DNA from: Gramella sp. MAR_2010_147
Lineage (GTDB): Bacteria > Bacteroidota > Bacteroidia > Flavobacteriales > Flavobacteriaceae
NCBI RefSeq assembly: GCF_900105135.1
Contig: NZ_LT629741.1
Span: forward strand, 1,178,001-1,242,000
Direction of reading: 5' to 3'
Length of the DNA: 64,000 bases
Position numbers and translations under genes: made by a program. Shown here one piece after another: positions 8,451-17,975 of this stretch. Under the pieces are notes generated by a model, which ran no database searches, had not been told where the DNA came from, and worked only from the letters and a program-made list of their open reading frames with translations. Every line of letters starts with the position of its first letter. The stretch's first letter is position 1.

Positions 8451-9797
8451 ATGAAAAAAATGAAAAATACATATATCCGTACAAAATATTTGATACTGGG
8501 ATTACTGGGAATATTAATCACTTCCTGTGAAACCGATTTTGAAAATCCGAATGAAGCCACCAGTGAACAAACCTACTCTTCAAGAGAAGGAATTCTTGCA
8601 GCCAGTGTTGGTCTTCAGCAAACTTATGCAACTACCGGTCTGCGATGGATTGTAGAAACACCCGCCATCACTACTCGTGAAGCAGGAATAACGACAACTT
8701 TTCAAAATATGATTGAACTTGAAGACGGAGGATCCACACTCCCCAACTTCAATTCTAACGTACAGGGACTTTGGGCCACAATGCTACGTTTAGTTAAAAT
8801 AGCAGAAGATATCCAAACAAATGCGCCGAATATTACCTTAGATCCAGGGACGGAGAGTGGACTTGTTGCTCATGCAAAACTCTTTCAGGCAATGGCTATT
8901 GGAAGTCTTGCCCAGAATTTTGAGCAAGTTGTAACTACAACCAATCCAGATAATAATGCAGAATTTGTATCCCGATTGCAAGGCTTTCAGTTTGCGATAG
9001 ACCGTTTAAATGAAGCTGAAGCGATTTTAACAGCAACCCCTGTTTCTAACAGTTTCACAAGTCAGGTGACCCTAGGAAATATCGACCTGTTAAATTCCAT
9101 CCGTGCAATGAAAGCGCGTTATAATCTTTTCGCAGGTAATTATGAAGCTGCCATAAGCGCTGCTAATTCAGTAGATCAATCTTCGGTTTCGCTGTTTGTA
9201 TATGATTCCCAGAATTTAAATCCAATCTGGGGCAGAGTATATCTTAATGACTCTCCAAATTTCAAACCACGTGACAGTTTTGGTTTACCAGAGTCATTTA
9301 ATTTAGATGCACAGGATGGTAGAAAAGAATTTTATTTAATTCCTCTAGATGAGACCAATCAGAATGGACTTCCCATTGAAGACCTGGCCGGTTTCTTTGA
9401 TATAAACACGGAAAGTATTCCATTATATATCCCAGATGAAATGAATCTTATTATTGCCGAAGCTAACCTAAGAAAAAGCCCGGAAGATATTGACGCTGCA
9501 ATTTCAGCATTAAATGAGGTATTAACAGATAGTGATGATCCTTTAGGAGTAAATGCAAATCTGAGTCCTTATTCCGGGCCAGAAACAGCAAACGCTGTTT
9601 TAATGGAAATTTACAAAAATCGTAGAGCAGAACTGTTTTTAACAGGCATGAGCCTGGAGGATAGTAGAAGATTTAATAGACCTCAACCAAGTGGGCAGTC
9701 TATGATCTATACTGAAGAGAGAAACCGAAATTTCTATCCTTATCCTGATATCGAAAGAAATAGCAATCCTAATACTCCGCAAGATCCGGCTATATAG
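8451..9797 (+). CDS. SusD/RagB-family surface nutrient-binding lipoprotein
   Basis: 448 residues, at the short end of the family. It begins with a lipoprotein signal (ILITSC, Cys26). N-terminal TPR-like helices follow, and the C-terminal part has the usual SusD ending with MSLEDSRRFNRP and NFYPYPDIERNSNPN. The protein is expected to lie as a lid on the SusC barrel and deliver ligand to it. A second ATG three codons in (8460) is an equally possible start. A strong hairpin follows, so susC-susD form a two-gene unit. Confidence 0.93.
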   Translation: MKKMKNTYIRTKYLILGLLGILITSCETDFENPNEATSEQTYSSREGILAASVGLQQTYATTGLRWIVETPAITTREAGITTTFQNMIELEDGGSTLPNFNSNVQGLWATMLRLVKIAEDIQTNAPNITLDPGTESGLVAHAKLFQAMAIGSLAQNFEQVVTTTNPDNNAEFVSRLQGFQFAIDRLNEAEAILTATPVSNSFTSQVTLGNIDLLNSIRAMKARYNLFAGNYEAAISAANSVDQSSVSLFVYDSQNLNPIWGRVYLNDSPNFKPRDSFGLPESFNLDAQDGRKEFYLIPLDETNQNGLPIEDLAGFFDINTESIPLYIPDEMNLIIAEANLRKSPEDIDAAISALNEVLTDSDDPLGVNANLSPYSGPETANAVLMEIYKNRRAELFLTGMSLEDSRRFNRPQPSGQSMIYTEERNRNFYPYPDIERNSNPNTPQDPAI

Positions 9798-9821
9798 AAT
9801 TTCAAAAACCAGTTTAAACAA

Positions 9822-9861
9822 AAAAATAGGGATTTGTCTTTTAAGACACTTCCCTATTTTT
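9822..9861 (+). terminator. intrinsic terminator after susD
   Basis: AAAAATAGGGA pairs with TCCCTATTTTT, and inside the loop GTCTT pairs with AAGAC. The outer arm ends in five T. Confidence 0.8.
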
Positions 9862-9901
9862 AATTAAATTGAGTTATAATTCACTAAGAATAAAAGTCAA
9901 T

Positions 9902-10579
9902 ATGCTCAATGAAGAAATTAAAAAGTCCTGGAAAAAAAATGCTTTAGAATGGATTAAGGTAATTGAAGGCGGCACTATAGAATCACGTAAATTTACTAAT
10001 CCGGCGATTGTCAATTGTATTTTAGCAGATAGGCCAAAAAACGTCCTGGATCTTGGATGTGGTGAAGGCTGGCTTATTCGAGAATTGACAAGATCAGGAA
10101 TTTCCTGTACAGGAATTGATGCTTCTGCTCCATTAATTGAAAACGCCAAAAAAAAGGGAAGTCAAAGTTTTCTTAACATTTCCTATGAGGAAATTATAGC
10201 AGATAAAATGATCCCGGGAAATCCTTTTGATGCTATTATTTTTAATTTCAGTCTTTTCTTAAAGGACGAAACTGAAATTCTTTTAAAAAAATTAAAGAAA
10301 AACCTTAGCCCTAAAGGAAGTCTTTTTATACAAACCCTGCATCCCGCCTTTCTAATAAGAAATTCTCTTCCGCATAAAAGTCAATGGATCGATGATTCCT
10401 GGGCAGGATTAGAAGGCAACTTTAAGGATCCACATCATTGGTATATCAGGACATTCTCAGACTGGTCAAAAGTTTTTAACTCATGCAAATTCATTCTGGA
10501 ATATATTAGGGAGCCAGGAAATAGCGAAATGCAACCAGCTTCGGTAATTTTCAAATTAAAAGCAATTCGTTCAAAATAA
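9902..10579 (+). CDS. class I SAM-dependent methyltransferase
   Basis: 225 residues from the ATG at 9902; a TTG at 9869 would lie within 8 bases of the preceding terminator and is less likely. SAM motif I is VLDLGCGEGWL, with the acidic motif II at TGIDAS. Later strands include FDAIIFNFSLF and SPKGSLFIQTLHP. The substrate is not recognisable; the family includes small-molecule and quinone methyltransferases. It lies between susD and the FtsB/DivIC-like gene and is separated from susD by a terminator, so it is probably transcribed alone. No link with the SusC/D substrate can be shown. Confidence 0.8.
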   Translation: MLNEEIKKSWKKNALEWIKVIEGGTIESRKFTNPAIVNCILADRPKNVLDLGCGEGWLIRELTRSGISCTGIDASAPLIENAKKKGSQSFLNISYEEIIADKMIPGNPFDAIIFNFSLFLKDETEILLKKLKKNLSPKGSLFIQTLHPAFLIRNSLPHKSQWIDDSWAGLEGNFKDPHHWYIRTFSDWSKVFNSCKFILEYIREPGNSEMQPASVIFKLKAIRSK

Positions 10580-10665
10580 TGGGAGATTCGCAAAAATTGT
10601 CATACTAATTAAAATCCTGTTTAAAAATCCCTATTTTACCTATAATATGCCTTTCCTATATTTTG

Positions 10666-10673
10666 TATCTTAG
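10666..10673 (+). promoter_or_regulatory. candidate -7 promoter box (TATCTTAG)
   Basis: TATCTTAG ends 6 bases before the ATG at 10680, so transcription would start at or next to the start codon. The same octamer occurs at 2795. Confidence 0.4.
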
Positions 10674-10679
10674 CCGCAT

Positions 10680-10994
10680 ATGAAATTTAAAGACCTGCGT
10701 AAGAAGCCCTGGTTTAAATTTATCAGTAACAAATATGTACTGATAAGCATCGTGTTTGCAGGGTGGATGTTCTTCCTGGACACTAATTCATGGTTTATTC
10801 ATCATGAACTGGATCAGGAAATAAATGAGTTGCAGGACAACAGAAATTATTATCAAGAGGAAATTGCGAAAGACAAAGCAGTCATAGAAAATCTTCAGGA
10901 CTCGGTAGAACTTGAAAAATTTGCCAGGCAAAAATATTATATGAAAAGGCCCAATGAAGATATTTACATTATTGAATATGATACTGTAAATTAA
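10680..10994 (+). CDS. FtsB/DivIC-family septum formation initiator
   Basis: A 104-residue bitopic protein with a short basic cytoplasmic tail, one membrane segment (about residues 19-35) and a periplasmic coiled coil (about 40-80, ELDQEINELQDNRNYYQEEI). The C-terminal part ARQKYYMKRPNEDIYIIEYD is typical of Bacteroidota members. In other bacteria FtsB/DivIC bridges FtsL and FtsQ in the divisome and helps activate septal peptidoglycan synthesis. It lies 37 bases ahead of the mutase genes and is probably co-transcribed with them. Function is by family. Confidence 0.85.
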   Translation: MKFKDLRKKPWFKFISNKYVLISIVFAGWMFFLDTNSWFIHHELDQEINELQDNRNYYQEEIAKDKAVIENLQDSVELEKFARQKYYMKRPNEDIYIIEYDTVN

Positions 10995-11031
10995 ATACTT
11001 CGCTATACCTCCCAATCAAAATCAACTAAGA

Positions 11032-12441
11032 ATGAAACAATTGTTATTTCAGGACTTTAAAGAAGTTTCTGCAAAACAATGGAAGCAAAAGATCCAGGCA
11101 GACCTTAAGGGTGCAGATTATAACGAGAAGCTGGTTACTAAAACCCTTCACGGCATCGATATTAAACCATTTTATTCTTCTGAAGATGTTGATGAAACAT
11201 TAAAGGTTTCAAATCCCGCCCACTGGAATATTTGTGAAAAAGTATATGTTACTTCGGCTGAAGTTGCCAATAAAAAGGCATTGGAAAAACTTCAAAAAGG
11301 AACTGAAAGTATCTGGTTTATCTTACCTTCTCAGGAAATCGATTGCGAAGTCTTATTACATAATCTTCCGCCAGGACTTAGCGTGTATCTGGATCTGGAA
11401 TTTCTGGATGCTGAATTTGTTCAAGAATTAGATAAGATCATTGCTGATAAAAAATTAAAGGTATTTCTTCAGACCGATATTATTGGCAAACTGGCCCGAA
11501 CTGGCAACTGGTTCAATAACCTTAAATCTGATCATTCAGAATTGGAGAAAATAGTCCGGAATACAGAAAACTTCCAGTCTACTATTAGTGTAAATCTTGG
11601 TCTTTTTCAAAATTCAGGAGCAAATATTCCGCAGCAGCTGGCATACTCCATAGCACAGGTGACCGAATATTTCAACCATTTTGATCAAATGGATCTTTCA
11701 GACGACCTTAAATCAAACTTCAAATTCCAATCTAAAATTTCTGTAGGTTCAGATTACTTTTTTGAAATTTCAAAGATCAGAGCATTACGCTGGTTATTTG
11801 CTACAGTGGCAAAAGAATTTGGTTTCAACACCACCTGCCATATTATGGCTCAGCCTACAAAACGCACTAAAACATTATATGATTATAATGTGAATTTCCT
11901 GCGCACTACTACCGAGAGCATGAGCGCCATCCTGGGGGGTGCCGATGCAATTTCTAATATGCCTTACGATGCTATTTATCATAAAGACAATGAATTTGGA
12001 GATCGTATTGCTAGAAACCAGTTGTTGATCATGAGAAACGAAAGTTATCTGGATAAGGTTGGAAATGTAGCTGAAGGCACTTATTATATTGAATCGCTTA
12101 CCAGTCAACTGGCAGAAAAGGCACTAGAAATTTTCAAGGAAATTGAAAAAGCCGGTGGGTTTCTTAAAGAGTTGAAAGCCGGAATCATTCAGAAAAAAAT
12201 AAAAGAAAGTGCCAAGGAAGAGCAGGGAAAATTCAACAATGGAGATCTTGTGCTCATAGGTACTAATAAGTTCGAAAATAAGGAGGATAGGATGCAGAAC
12301 GATCTAGAGCTTTATCCATTTCTGAAAAAAAATCCTCGAAAAACCTTAATCGAACCTATACTTGAAAAACGGCTGAGTGAAGAACGGGAGCAAAAGAGAT
12401 TAGAAGAGGAAAAGAATAGCCAGCCAACACCACAAAATTAA
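11032..12441 (+). CDS. mutA: methylmalonyl-CoA mutase, small (non-catalytic) subunit
   Basis: 469 residues homologous to the substrate-domain barrel of methylmalonyl-CoA mutase but lacking the C-terminal cobalamin domain: no DxHxxG motif, and the protein ends in a Lys/Glu-rich tail. That is the usual form of the small subunit, which pairs with the catalytic subunit encoded 4 bases downstream. Segments such as [24 protein letters not shown] sequence (about residues 290-310) and the [13 protein letters not shown] helix parallel the large subunit. The heterodimer interconverts succinyl-CoA and methylmalonyl-CoA for propionate metabolism. Confidence 0.93.
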   Translation: MKQLLFQDFKEVSAKQWKQKIQADLKGADYNEKLVTKTLHGIDIKPFYSSEDVDETLKVSNPAHWNICEKVYVTSAEVANKKALEKLQKGTESIWFILPSQEIDCEVLLHNLPPGLSVYLDLEFLDAEFVQELDKIIADKKLKVFLQTDIIGKLARTGNWFNNLKSDHSELEKIVRNTENFQSTISVNLGLFQNSGANIPQQLAYSIAQVTEYFNHFDQMDLSDDLKSNFKFQSKISVGSDYFFEISKIRALRWLFATVAKEFGFNTTCHIMAQPTKRTKTLYDYNVNFLRTTTESMSAILGGADAISNMPYDAIYHKDNEFGDRIARNQLLIMRNESYLDKVGNVAEGTYYIESLTSQLAEKALEIFKEIEKAGGFLKELKAGIIQKKIKESAKEEQGKFNNGDLVLIGTNKFENKEDRMQNDLELYPFLKKNPRKTLIEPILEKRLSEEREQKRLEEEKNSQPTPQN

Positions 12442-12445
12442 AGGT

Positions 12446-14578
12446 ATGCAACGCAAAAACCTTCAAAACATAAACCTTCTAGACAAAGAGTTTTCAACCA
12501 GAAAACCTGAATCACAAAAGGAAACTTTTAAAACACCTGAAGAAATAGAGATCAAAACCTCTTATTCTAAAAAGGATATTTCAAATGCGGAACATTTAAA
12601 TTTTGCTGCAGGAATCCCGCCGTATTTACGCGGTCCTTACAGCACCATGTATGTAAGCCGTCCCTGGACGATTCGCCAGTATGCCGGTTTTTCTACTGCA
12701 GAAGAGAGTAATGCCTTCTACCGAAGAAACCTGGCTGCCGGCCAGAAAGGACTTTCAGTAGCCTTCGATTTACCAACGCATAGAGGTTATGATTCAGATC
12801 ATGATCGTGTGGTTGGAGATGTTGGAAAAGCGGGAGTTGCAATAGATTCTGTAGAGGACATGAAGATCCTTTTCGATCAGATCCCACTGGATAAAATGTC
12901 GGTTTCCATGACCATGAACGGAGCGGTACTTCCAATTATGGCATTTTATATTGTAGCTGCAGAAGAACAGGGTGTAAAACCTGAATTATTATCTGGAACT
13001 ATTCAAAATGATATTCTAAAGGAATTCATGGTTAGAAATACGTACATCTACCCTCCTACTCCTTCAATGAAGATCATTTCAGATATATTTGAGTATACTT
13101 CTCAAAATATGCCCAAATTCAACAGCATAAGTATTTCCGGGTATCATATGCAGGAAGCAGGCGCTACCTGTGATATTGAACTGGCTTATACCCTGGCTGA
13201 CGGACTGGAATACATCCGTAAAGGACTGGATGCAGGAATGGATATAGACAGTTTTGCACCAAGATTATCCTTTTTCTGGGCTATTGGAATGAATCATTTC
13301 ATGGAGATCGCTAAAATGCGGGCCGGAAGAATGCTTTGGGCTAAACTTGTAAAACAATTCAATCCTAAAAACCCGAAATCTCTATCTCTTAGAACGCATT
13401 CACAAACCAGCGGATGGAGTTTAACAGAGCAAGATCCTTTTAATAACGTGGCGAGAACCTGTATAGAAGCTGCAGCCGCAGCCTTTGGTGGAACCCAGAG
13501 TTTACACACTAACGCATTGGATGAAGCCATTGCTCTGCCAACAGATTTTTCCGCAAGAATTGCCAGAAACACACAGTTATTCCTGCAGCAAGAAACAAAT
13601 ATCACCAAAACAGTAGATCCATGGGCCGGCAGTTTCTATGTTGAAAAACTTACGGAACAGATTGCAGAACAAGCCTGGAAACTTATTGAAGAAGTTGAAG
13701 AGCTAGGCGGAATGACCAAAGCTATAGAAGCTGGCATTCCAAAGATGAGGATTGAGGAGGCTGCTGCGAAAAAACAAGCCAGAATAGATAGTGAAACCGA
13801 TGTGATCGTTGGAGTAAACAAATACCGTCTTGACAGGGAAGATGAGCTGGTTACGCTAGAAGTAGACAACCAGACGGTTAGAAAACAACAGGTTTCCAGG
13901 CTGGAAAGAATAAGGGCAGAAAGAAACGAGAACAAGGTTCAGGAGGCTCTCGAAAATTTGAAAAAAGCAGCCAAAGAAGAAAATGCAAACTTACTGGCAT
14001 TGGCGGTAGTTGCTGCAAGGGAAAGAGCCAGTCTCGGGGAAATAAGCGATGCCCTCGAAGAGGTTTACGGAAGATATAAAGCCAAAATTCAATCGTTTAG
14101 TGGTGTTTATTCAAAAGAAATGAAAGACAACAGTTCATTTAATAAAGCCAGGGAACTGGCAGATAAATTTGCCGAAATGGAAGGTCGAAGACCTCGTATC
14201 ATGGTGGCAAAAATGGGACAGGACGGGCATGATCGTGGCGCAAAAGTAGTTGCTACTGGTTATGCAGATCTTGGATTTGATGTGGATATAGGTCCGCTTT
14301 TCCAGACTCCGGCCGAAGCCGCTCAACAGGCCGCAGAGAATGATGTTCATATTTTAGGTGTATCTTCACTTGCCGCCGGACACAAAACCCTGGTTCCGCA
14401 GGTTATTGAAGAGCTTAAAAAGCGAGGCAGAGAAGATATTATGGTAATTGTTGGCGGAGTAATTCCTTCCCAGGATTATCAATTTCTGTTTGATGCCGGT
14501 GCAGTAGCTGTATTTGGACCTGGAACTAAGATAAGTGATGCAGCAACGCAGTTATTGGAAATATTAATTGATGAATAA
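12446..14578 (+). CDS. scpA: methylmalonyl-CoA mutase, large (catalytic, B12-binding) subunit
   Basis: 710 residues, normal length. The substrate barrel carries [11 protein letters not shown] (residues 72-82), containing the active-site Tyr, and the CoA-binding [13 protein letters not shown]. The C-terminal cobalamin domain has DGHDRG with the lower cobalt ligand at His595, plus the partner segments [10 protein letters not shown] and the glycine-rich GGVIP. The enzyme performs the adenosylcobalamin radical rearrangement of methylmalonyl-CoA and succinyl-CoA. The tight spacing from the small subunit and the shared family indicate an operon. No cobalamin riboswitch is present upstream. Confidence 0.96.
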   Translation: MQRKNLQNINLLDKEFSTRKPESQKETFKTPEEIEIKTSYSKKDISNAEHLNFAAGIPPYLRGPYSTMYVSRPWTIRQYAGFSTAEESNAFYRRNLAAGQKGLSVAFDLPTHRGYDSDHDRVVGDVGKAGVAIDSVEDMKILFDQIPLDKMSVSMTMNGAVLPIMAFYIVAAEEQGVKPELLSGTIQNDILKEFMVRNTYIYPPTPSMKIISDIFEYTSQNMPKFNSISISGYHMQEAGATCDIELAYTLADGLEYIRKGLDAGMDIDSFAPRLSFFWAIGMNHFMEIAKMRAGRMLWAKLVKQFNPKNPKSLSLRTHSQTSGWSLTEQDPFNNVARTCIEAAAAAFGGTQSLHTNALDEAIALPTDFSARIARNTQLFLQQETNITKTVDPWAGSFYVEKLTEQIAEQAWKLIEEVEELGGMTKAIEAGIPKMRIEEAAAKKQARIDSETDVIVGVNKYRLDREDELVTLEVDNQTVRKQQVSRLERIRAERNENKVQEALENLKKAAKEENANLLALAVVAARERASLGEISDALEEVYGRYKAKIQSFSGVYSKEMKDNSSFNKARELADKFAEMEGRRPRIMVAKMGQDGHDRGAKVVATGYADLGFDVDIGPLFQTPAEAAQQAAENDVHILGVSSLAAGHKTLVPQVIEELKKRGREDIMVIVGGVIPSQDYQFLFDAGAVAVFGPGTKISDAATQLLEILIDE

Positions 14579-14630
14579 ACTAACAGGTAAGCAGTCACAA
14601 TTTGCAGTAAATTCTTTTTAAACGCTGCCA

Positions 14631-14658
14631 ACTGGATACTGAAAACTGAAAACTGAAA
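14631..14658 (+). repeat. short tandem repeat, 3 x ACTGAAA plus a degenerate unit
   Basis: Three perfect 7-base units at 14638-14658, preceded by ACTGGAT at 14631-14637. The array ends three bases before the ATG of the next gene, so it lies in the 5' untranslated leader. Similar CTGAAAACTGAAAACT-type runs are, as I recall, scattered between genes in flavobacteria. Confidence 0.7.
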
Positions 14659-14661
14659 AAT

Positions 14662-15543
14662 ATGGATCTAAAGAAAAAAATGCTTCGTGACGATGCTCTT
14701 CAAGGCAAAAATATTATCGTGACCGGTGGAGGTAGCGGGCTCGGAAAATCAATGACCAAATATTTCTTGGAACTCGGTGCTAATGTTGCTATCACTTCCA
14801 GGAATATTGAAAAACTCGAAAATACTGTAAAAGAACTTGAAGAGGAAACCGGTGGGAATTGTTTTGCAGTTCAGTGTGATGTTAGGCATTATGATCAAGT
14901 GGAAGCCATGCGTGACGCTGTAATTGATGAATTTGGATCTATAGATATTCTGTTGAACAATGCAGCTGGAAACTTCATCTCACCTACTGAAAGGTTGAGC
15001 GCCAATGCCTTTGATACAATTATTGACATTGTTTTAAAAGGAAGTAAGAACTGTACCCTTGCTTTAGGAAAACATTGGATAGATAAAAAGGAAGAAAACA
15101 AAACTATTCTGAATATAGTAACTACCTATGCCTGGACTGGTTCGGCCTATGTGGTCCCAAGTGCAACTGCTAAAGCAGGAGTTTTAGCCATGACCAGATC
15201 ACTGGCCGTAGAGTGGGCAAAATACGGGATTAGATCTAATGCGATCGCTCCCGGCCCCTTCCCTACCAAAGGTGCATGGGACAGGTTATTGCCCGGCGAC
15301 CTGAAAGAGAAATTTGATCTTGCTAAAAAGGTTCCTTTAAAGCGTGTTGGAGATCACCAGGAACTGGCAAATCTGGCAGCTTACCTGGTTTCAGACTTTT
15401 CAGCCTATGTAAATGGTGAAGTGATTACCATAGATGGTGGAGAATGGTTAAAAGGCGCAGGACAATTTAATTTACTTGAGGAAATTCCTGAGGAAATGTG
15501 GGATATGCTGGAGCAGATGATTAAGTCTAAAAAGGGCAAATAA
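14662..15543 (+). CDS. SDR oxidoreductase, 2,4-dienoyl-CoA reductase-like
   Basis: A 293-residue short-chain dehydrogenase. The nucleotide motif TGGGSGLG is at residues 21-28 and the structural NNAAG precedes NFISPTERLS. This last sequence and the active-site region YAWTGSAYVVPSATAKAG closely match mitochondrial/peroxisomal 2,4-dienoyl-CoA reductase rather than generic SDRs, and APGPFPTKGA fits too. The expected role is NADPH-dependent reduction of dienoyl-CoA during beta-oxidation of unsaturated fatty acids. It follows the mutase genes by 83 bases, consistent with acyl-CoA metabolism. The substrate is inferred from motif similarity. Confidence 0.82.
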   Translation: MDLKKKMLRDDALQGKNIIVTGGGSGLGKSMTKYFLELGANVAITSRNIEKLENTVKELEEETGGNCFAVQCDVRHYDQVEAMRDAVIDEFGSIDILLNNAAGNFISPTERLSANAFDTIIDIVLKGSKNCTLALGKHWIDKKEENKTILNIVTTYAWTGSAYVVPSATAKAGVLAMTRSLAVEWAKYGIRSNAIAPGPFPTKGAWDRLLPGDLKEKFDLAKKVPLKRVGDHQELANLAAYLVSDFSAYVNGEVITIDGGEWLKGAGQFNLLEEIPEEMWDMLEQMIKSKKGK

Positions 15544-15718
15544 AGCTGTTTGTTTTTTACAGTTTTCAACAAAAAAAAATCGGAATAAATGAAATACCGG
15601 TTAAAGTCCCGATAATATTGGGGTTTTAATCGGTTTTTTCTTGCAAAGCTGTTAACAATTTCATTTTCTAAACCTATAATAAATTGTATTTTTACCTTTC
15701 AAAAATCATACACATTTA

Positions 15719-16480
15719 ATGGGTAAAATCATTGCTATTGCCAACCAAAAGGGAGGCGTGGGAAAAACCACAACATCTGTGAATCTTGCGGCATCGCTAG
15801 GGGTTCTGGAAAAAAAGATATTACTGATTGATGCCGACCCTCAGGCAAATGCAACTTCAGGCCTGGGAATAGATGTTGAGGAGGTAGAAAAGGGTACTTA
15901 TCAGCTTCTGGAACACTCCATTAAAGCTGAAGAGGCGATTTTAGAAACCAGTTCACCAAACCTGGATATTATTCCCGCTCATATAGACCTTGTTGCTATA
16001 GAGATTGAACTTGTAGATCAGGAAAACCGGGAGTCTATGCTTAAAAAGGCAATAGAACCCCTTAGAGACAAGTATGATTTTATCCTGATTGATTGTGCAC
16101 CATCTTTGGGGTTATTGACACTGAATGCTCTTACAGCTTCAGATTCTGTTATTATACCAATTCAATGTGAATATTTCGCATTAGAAGGATTAGGCAAATT
16201 ATTGAATACGATTAAAAGTGTTCAAAAAATTCATAATAATAAACTCGATATTGAAGGCCTTTTATTAACGATGTATGATTCAAGGTTAAGACTTTCCAAC
16301 CAGGTTGTAGAGGAAGTAAAGAAACATTTTGATGAAATGGTTTTTGAAACAATCATTCAACGAAATGTGCGTTTAAGTGAAGCGCCTAGTTATGGAGAAA
16401 GCATTATTAATTATGATGCTTCCAGCAAAGGAGCCAGCAATTATCTAAGCCTGGCACATGAAATTATAAAGAAAAACTAA
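15719..16480 (+). CDS. parA: chromosome-partitioning ATPase ParA/Soj
   Basis: 253 residues of the Soj-type ParA family. The deviant Walker A is KGGVGKTT starting at residue 11, followed by the DADPQANAT switch and DCAPSLGLLTLNAL (Walker B region). There is no N-terminal DNA-binding extension, as in chromosomal rather than plasmid ParA. It opens a run of closely spaced genes with parB 5 bases downstream. A TACCTTTC sequence near 15693 could be its promoter box. I found no 16-bp parS palindrome in the intergenic regions here. Confidence 0.96.
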   Translation: MGKIIAIANQKGGVGKTTTSVNLAASLGVLEKKILLIDADPQANATSGLGIDVEEVEKGTYQLLEHSIKAEEAILETSSPNLDIIPAHIDLVAIEIELVDQENRESMLKKAIEPLRDKYDFILIDCAPSLGLLTLNALTASDSVIIPIQCEYFALEGLGKLLNTIKSVQKIHNNKLDIEGLLLTMYDSRLRLSNQVVEEVKKHFDEMVFETIIQRNVRLSEAPSYGESIINYDASSKGASNYLSLAHEIIKKN

Positions 16481-16485
16481 GAAAA

Positions 16486-17391
16486 ATGGCTAAGGCTACC
16501 AAAAAACAAGCATTAGGAAGAGGACTTTCAGCCCTGCTGAAAGATCCTGATAACGATATTAAATCTGCTGAAGATAAGAATGCTGACAAGCTTGTTGGCC
16601 ATATTGTTGAATTGGAGATGTCTTCTATTGAAGTAAATCCCTTTCAGCCACGAACCAGTTTTAACGAAGATTCTTTAAAAGAACTTGCTTCTTCTATTCG
16701 TGAATTAGGGGTTATTCAACCAATCACAGTAAGAAAGCTGGATTTTGGAAAATACCAGTTGGTTTCTGGAGAAAGAAGGTTTAGAGCTTCTAAATTGGTG
16801 GGACTGGATACGATCCCGGCTTATATTAGAATTGCTAACGACCAGGAGTCGCTGGAAATGGCTCTGGTGGAGAATATACAGAGACAGGATTTGGATCCAA
16901 TAGAGATCGCATTGTCTTATCAGCGATTAATAGATGAGATTCAGTTGACTCAGGAACAGCTAAGTGAAAGAATTGGTAAAAACCGATCTACCATTGCCAA
17001 TTACCTACGACTCTTAAAACTAGACCCCATTATACAAACCGGAATGCGTGATGGTTTTCTAAGCATGGGGCACGGGAGAGCACTTATTAATATTGATGAT
17101 ACCCAGAAGCAACTTGATATTTATGAAAAGATCCTTCAGAAATCGCTTTCTGTAAGGGAAACAGAACAACTGGTAAGAGAATTGAACGGAGATGGAAAAT
17201 CCTCTGCAGCTATTACAAAGAAAGCTACTATACCAAAAACTTATAAAAAAGGTATTAAAGAATTTACAGAATATCTTGGTGCTAAAGTAGATGTGAAAGT
17301 CACAAAAAAAGGTAGCGGAAAATTAACTATACCATTTTCTTCCGAAGAAGATTTCGAAAGGATCAAAAAACTTATTCGGGGTGAAGCATAA
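16486..17391 (+). CDS. parB: chromosome-partitioning CTPase/DNA-binding protein ParB
   Basis: 301 residues. A basic N-terminal leader with the family start GRGLSALL is followed by the ParB/Srx nucleotide-binding domain with GERRFR at residues 95-100. A helix-turn-helix domain comes next (about 140-185, LTQEQLSERIGKNRSTIANYLRLLKL), then a C-terminal dimerisation domain. ParB binds parS, spreads as a CTP-gated clamp and is moved by ParA. Its last codons overlap the next gene by 11 bases. Confidence 0.96.
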   Translation: MAKATKKQALGRGLSALLKDPDNDIKSAEDKNADKLVGHIVELEMSSIEVNPFQPRTSFNEDSLKELASSIRELGVIQPITVRKLDFGKYQLVSGERRFRASKLVGLDTIPAYIRIANDQESLEMALVENIQRQDLDPIEIALSYQRLIDEIQLTQEQLSERIGKNRSTIANYLRLLKLDPIIQTGMRDGFLSMGHGRALINIDDTQKQLDIYEKILQKSLSVRETEQLVRELNGDGKSSAAITKKATIPKTYKKGIKEFTEYLGAKVDVKVTKKGSGKLTIPFSSEEDFERIKKLIRGEA

Positions 17392-17974
17392 ATCCAACTT
17401 TTTCTTATTCTTTTTTCTATTTCTTATTTCAGTAGTCTCGGCGCAACAGGACTCTCTTGCCCTAACTTCTGAAAAAGCTTCGGAAAAGGAATTAAAAGAA
17501 AAGGAATATGAACCTTACAATGCTCTGGCTCCCGCAAAAGCAGCTTTTTATTCAGCAATTTTACCGGGTTTAGGTCAGGCATACAACGGCAGTTACTGGA
17601 AGATCCCTATTGCTTACGCCGGGCTAGGAACTGGCGTTTATTTCTATCTAAAGAATGATAAAGAGTATAATCGTTTTCGTGATGCCTATAAAAACAGACT
17701 TGCAGGCAGACCTGATGAATTTGACGGAGATGGTGAGGGTCCTTTTGTTCGTACGGAACGCCTCATTAATGCTCAGGAATTCTATCAAAAAAATAAGGAA
17801 ATCTCTATCCTTGTCACCGTTGGAGTTTATATACTGAACATTATCGATGCCAATGTAGAGGCTCACTTAAGACAGTTTAATGTTGATGAAGATCTTTCGG
17901 TAAAACCAGATCTTGATTATGATGCTTTATCAGGAAAAACAAATTACGGACTTACTCTTAATTACAGATTCTAA
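17381..17974 (+). CDS. DUF5683-family exported protein
   Basis: 197 residues from a GTG that overlaps the parB end by 11 bases, which suggests translational coupling. A signal peptide ends near SVVSAQ. The core has the LPGLGQAYNGSYWKIP signature and small, weakly hydrophobic helices (IAYAGLGTGVYFYL, VGVYILNIIDANV), which I associate with DUF5683. It is probably an envelope protein of unknown function. The setting between parB and dapB is usual in Flavobacteriaceae as far as I recall, so position does not by itself point to chromosome segregation. Confidence 0.8.
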   Translation: MKHKSNFFLFFFLFLISVVSAQQDSLALTSEKASEKELKEKEYEPYNALAPAKAAFYSAILPGLGQAYNGSYWKIPIAYAGLGTGVYFYLKNDKEYNRFRDAYKNRLAGRPDEFDGDGEGPFVRTERLINAQEFYQKNKEISILVTVGVYILNIIDANVEAHLRQFNVDEDLSVKPDLDYDALSGKTNYGLTLNYRF

Positions 17975-17975
17975 C

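Noticed and set aside
15544..15718. parS site or origin-like element upstream of parA
   Set aside because: No 16-base palindrome of the TGTTTCACGTGAAACA type; only A/T-rich sequence with a direct repeat of AATCGG.
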